NCBI GenBank assembly: GCA_946478775.1
Contig: CAMLDR010000196.1
Coordinates: 1-7,604, forward strand
DNA length: 7,604 nt
Direction of reading: 5' to 3'
DNA from: an uncultured Flavobacteriales bacterium
Lineage (GTDB): Bacteria > Bacteroidota > Bacteroidia > Flavobacteriales > Crocinitomicaceae
The translations under genes and the position numbers were made by a program. The notes below the pieces were generated by a model, which was not told where the DNA came from, did no database searches, and worked only from the letters and a program-made list of their open reading frames with translations. Positions 5,652 to 7,604 of this stretch are shown here, piece after piece; the first letter of the stretch is position 1; each line of letters starts with the position of its first letter.

Positions 5652-6380
5652 ATGGATACAAGAAAGCTGATCGAGGTTTGCTATACTCCCGGAGAGTATG
5701 GTTATTTTAAGGATGAATTTGAAATTGTAGTCGTGATCGACGTGTTACGTGCAACTTCGGCTATCTGTGCTGCATTCGACAATGGAATTGCATCCATCAT
5801 TCCGGTTCCTACCGTGGAAGAAGCTTGGGAATACAAGCAAAAAGGCTTTCTTGCAGGTGCCGAACGCAAAGGTCAGATCGTGGAAGGTTTTGATTTTGGA
5901 AATTCACCCTTCTCTTATATGAAAGAAGAGTTCAGAGGCCAGGAAGTGGTTTTAACAACTACGAACGGAACCAAATCTCTGGACGTAGCCAAGGACGCTG
6001 AAATAGTAGTGGTGGGATCTTTTTTGAACCTGGACTACCTGAACCAATGGCTTGCAAAGCAGGATAAGAACATTTTGTGTTTGTGTTCGGGCTGGCAGGA
6101 CAAGTTCAACCTCGAAGATACGATCTGCGCCGGGGCAATCTGTGATCACCTGATCAATACCGGGAATTTCACGTCGGTAGAGGATTCATCCATTGCCGCA
6201 AAATACCTGTATCTTTCGGCAAAAGACAATTATCTTGGATTTTTAAAGTCCAGTTCGCACAGAAGAAGATTAAAAAACTTAAATTTGAATGAAGACATCA
6301 AGTATTGTTTGACCCCAAATCAAACAAACGTGATTCCAATTTTAAGAAATGGCAAACTCGTCAACATTTCGGAGAACTAG
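5652..6380 (+). CDS. comB: 2-phosphosulfolactate phosphatase family protein (ComB)
   Basis: ComB hydrolyses 2-phosphosulfolactate to sulfolactate and phosphate, the second step of the phosphoenolpyruvate route to coenzyme M in methanogens. Homologues occur in many bacteria that do not make coenzyme M. The 242-residue protein has the usual family length and its conserved blocks: VVVIDVLRATS at 26-36, GAERKG at 69-74, GFDFGNSP at 79-86, LTTTNGTKSL at 101-110 and LCSGW followed by NLEDTICAGA at 144-162. The Asp-rich blocks fit a Mg-dependent phosphatase, but I cannot assign individual ligands with certainty. No comA-like phosphosulfolactate synthase is in the window, so the true substrate here is open. 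The gene lies 22 nt after DUF3817, and its last 32 nt overlap the start of the next gene, indicating coupled translation. Confidence 0.9.
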   Translation: MDTRKLIEVCYTPGEYGYFKDEFEIVVVIDVLRATSAICAAFDNGIASIIPVPTVEEAWEYKQKGFLAGAERKGQIVEGFDFGNSPFSYMKEEFRGQEVVLTTTNGTKSLDVAKDAEIVVVGSFLNLDYLNQWLAKQDKNILCLCSGWQDKFNLEDTICAGAICDHLINTGNFTSVEDSSIAAKYLYLSAKDNYLGFLKSSSHRRRLKNLNLNEDIKYCLTPNQTNVIPILRNGKLVNISEN

Positions 6381-7380
6381 CACTATTCTACTGCTTTCCC
6401 TGCTTTTTTCGGGATTAGTAAATGCCGGTCCGCTACCCGTAAACACATTCGTAAATCCTGCTGTATGGGGATTTTTCGGTCACAAGCGTATCAATCGTGT
6501 GGCCACATTTACCCTTCCCCCGGAAATGTTCGGTTTCTTCAAGGAAAACATTGATTTTATTACCGAACACGCGGTTGATCCGGACAAACGGCGCTACGGT
6601 GTGGACGGTGAAGCCCAGCGGCATTACATCGATATAGATCATTACGCAGTAAACGGACAGGACCCTTTTGAAGCTGTTCCGAAGAAATGGAACGATGCGG
6701 TTGCCAAGTTCACGGAAGACACCCTTCAGGCTTATGGAATTGTTCCCTGGCACATTTTAGTCATGAAAATGCGCCTTCAGAAAGCTTTTGAATCGCGCAA
6801 CATTGACCTGATCCTTAAAAATGCTGCTGAAATCGGACATTACATCGGGGATGCACACGTGCCTCTGCACACTACGGAGAACTACAACGGTCAATTGACA
6901 GGTCAGCGCGGAATCCACGGTTTGTGGGAAAGCCGGATCGTGGAACTGAACTCGGAAGACTACGACTATTTTGTGGGTAAAGGAAAATACGTTCCGGATG
7001 TACTGGGATTTGCCTGGGACGCCGTGAAAGCTTCCAATGCGGCAGTAGATTCGGTCCTGACCATGGAAAAGGAATTAACGGCAGAATATCCGAGCGATCA
7101 GAAATATGCTTATGAGACACGCGGAAATGTGGTAATCCAAACTTATTCAAAAGGGTTTTGCGACGAATATCAAAAACGCATGAACGGAATGGTGGAACGA
7201 CGTATGCGTCAGGCAATTATTGCCGTTGGTTCTATTTGGTACACAGCATGGGTAGACGCAGGTCAGCCCGATTTAGCAAAATTAACCAATAAGCCTCCTT
7301 CCGCTGAACTCCTGAAAGAGTTGCAGGAACTGGAAGATTTGTACCAGCATTCGGATCATAAAGGAACCATTTGTGATTGA
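6349..7380 (+). CDS. Secreted S1/P1-nuclease / zinc-dependent phospholipase C-like protein
   Basis: The 343-residue product has a Sec signal peptide (RR at 8-9, hydrophobic core about 12-24, likely cleavage after A26), so it acts outside the cytoplasm. It belongs to the superfamily with a three-zinc active site shared by S1/P1 nucleases and bacterial phospholipase C. Candidate ligand motifs are WGFFGHKR at 40-47 (W40, H45), HYIDIDHY at 92-99, PWH at 133-135, GHYIGDAHVPLH at 163-174 (H164, D168, H174) and GIHGLWE at 188-194 (H190, E194). W40 is not at the predicted mature N-terminus, whereas in P1 nuclease and phospholipase C the Trp is residue 1. This hints at further trimming or a different third zinc site. 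Nucleic acid versus phospholipid as substrate cannot be decided. The ATG at 6349 is needed to supply the signal peptide; the next Met is residue 60. The first 10 codons overlap comB. Confidence 0.9.
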   Translation: MANSSTFRRTSTILLLSLLFSGLVNAGPLPVNTFVNPAVWGFFGHKRINRVATFTLPPEMFGFFKENIDFITEHAVDPDKRRYGVDGEAQRHYIDIDHYAVNGQDPFEAVPKKWNDAVAKFTEDTLQAYGIVPWHILVMKMRLQKAFESRNIDLILKNAAEIGHYIGDAHVPLHTTENYNGQLTGQRGIHGLWESRIVELNSEDYDYFVGKGKYVPDVLGFAWDAVKASNAAVDSVLTMEKELTAEYPSDQKYAYETRGNVVIQTYSKGFCDEYQKRMNGMVERRMRQAIIAVGSIWYTAWVDAGQPDLAKLTNKPPSAELLKELQELEDLYQHSDHKGTICD

Positions 7381-7386
7381 TCACAA
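7371..7386. repeat. Inverted repeat TTGTGA-N4-TCACAA over the stop codon
   Basis: Two perfect 6-bp arms, 7371-7376 and 7381-7386, flank TTGA and overlap the stop codon of the zinc-enzyme gene (7378-7380). No T-tract follows, so it does not look like an intrinsic terminator. It resembles operator half-sites of CRP type, but with a 4-nt rather than a 6-nt spacer. It could be a weak mRNA 3'-end hairpin, a regulator site for the downstream slyD-like gene, or chance. Confidence 0.3.
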
Positions 7387-7432
7387 AAGAACATTATTCA
7401 TTGAATTATATAACTTTTTAACCTGAAATCGT

Positions 7433-7489
7433 ATGTCAATTCACCTGAATTATCGTACTTTTATTACCGAATTATTGAGAAAAATATGA
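7433..7489 (+). CDS. Possible 18-codon leader ORF upstream of slyD-like gene
   Basis: An ATG at 7433 opens 18 codons (MSIHLNYRTFITELLRKI) ending in TGA at 7487-7489. That stop overlaps the ATG of the slyD-like gene (7486-7488) in an ATGA arrangement typical of translational coupling. There is no homology evidence and the ORF is short enough to occur by chance. A possible -7 element (TACTTTTA, 7456-7463) lies inside it, and transcripts from there would not include its start. No other gene is seen in the 105-nt gap 7381-7485. Confidence 0.25.
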   Translation: MSIHLNYRTFITELLRKI

Positions 7490-7604
7490 CAGTAGACACA
7501 AACATGGTGGTTTCCTTGAGATACAAGTTGACCAATCACAAAACGGGTGAGCACATCGAGGAAACATCGGAAAATCAGCCAATGGAATTTTTGTACGGAG
7601 TGGA
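7486..7604 (+). CDS. slyD: FKBP-type peptidyl-prolyl cis-trans isomerase, SlyD-like (N-terminal fragment)
   Basis: The last 119 nt encode 39 codons starting MTVDTNMVVSLRYKLT, with the SlyD/FKBP pattern: a VVSLRYKL strand, a TGEHIEET turn-and-strand segment, then QPMEFLYGV. The matching region in SlyD is VVSLxYxL...DGxxxD...PLxFLHG. SlyD enzymes speed proline isomerisation and chaperone folding in the cytoplasm; some also carry a metal-binding tail, which would lie outside the window. The flap (IF) insert and most active-site residues are also beyond the edge, so SlyD versus another FKBP is not fully settled. The A-rich leader AGAAAAAT precedes the ATG. A second Met at codon 7 (7504) is an alternative start. 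Confidence 0.8.
   Translation, partial: MTVDTNMVVSLRYKLTNHKTGEHIEETSENQPMEFLYGV

Noticed and set aside
6433..6753. Minus-strand 106-codon frame inside the zinc hydrolase gene
   Set aside because: Shadow of a gene with conserved zinc-site motifs; no features of its own.
6872..7216. Minus-strand 114-codon frame inside the zinc hydrolase gene
   Set aside because: Antisense to conserved sequence, with no signal peptide, domain or regulatory support.

Overview
The window looks like chromosomal DNA of a Bacteroidota bacterium, most likely order Flavobacteriales (a Fluviicola/Crocinitomicaceae-like genome is a guess). Reasons: moderate A+T content, A-rich leaders without Shine-Dalgarno motifs, several matches to the Bacteroidota -7 promoter element TAnnTTTG, and Bacteroidota-type versions of RsfS, FtsH, CdsA, Psd, DUF2147 and the S1/P1-like zinc enzyme. 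The gene order birA <- -> rsfS-ftsH-cdsA-psd is, from memory, common in this phylum. The region appears to be housekeeping DNA: I see no transposase, integrase, phage gene, CRISPR array, tRNA or rRNA.

Layout. The left edge (1-71, minus) holds the first codons of a short biotin-protein ligase (birA). Divergent from it run rsfS (ribosome silencing factor) and ftsH (membrane AAA+ zinc protease), 7 nt apart. A hairpin with a T-tract follows ftsH and ends 2 nt before the ATG of cdsA (CDP-diacylglycerol synthase). After a 104-nt leader with a good -7 element comes psd (short-form phosphatidylserine decarboxylase). A 66-codon gene for a small exported Lys/Cys-rich protein follows. It ends in a perfect 15-bp bidirectional terminator shared with a convergent DUF2147 gene on the minus strand. 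A 196-nt divergent region separates DUF2147 from a DUF3817 membrane protein. Then come comB (2-phosphosulfolactate phosphatase family) and, overlapping it by 32 nt, a secreted S1/P1-nuclease/phospholipase-C-like zinc enzyme. The right edge has the start of a SlyD-like FKBP isomerase, preceded by an 18-codon ORF whose stop overlaps its start codon.

How the genes fit together. CdsA makes CDP-diacylglycerol, and Psd makes phosphatidylethanolamine after the PssA step, which is not in this window. FtsH is the membrane quality-control protease that in E. coli also balances phospholipid against lipopolysaccharide synthesis, so an ftsH-cdsA-psd grouping is coherent as an envelope block. RsfS and FtsH pair ribosome silencing with protein turnover. 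The right half (DUF2147, DUF3817, ComB, zinc enzyme, SlyD) has no obvious common pathway.

I found no clearly new multi-gene system. The items most worth a second look are the terminator touching the cdsA start, the tiny Lys/Cys-rich exported protein, the unexplained role of ComB in a presumed non-methanogen, and the small ORF coupled to slyD.
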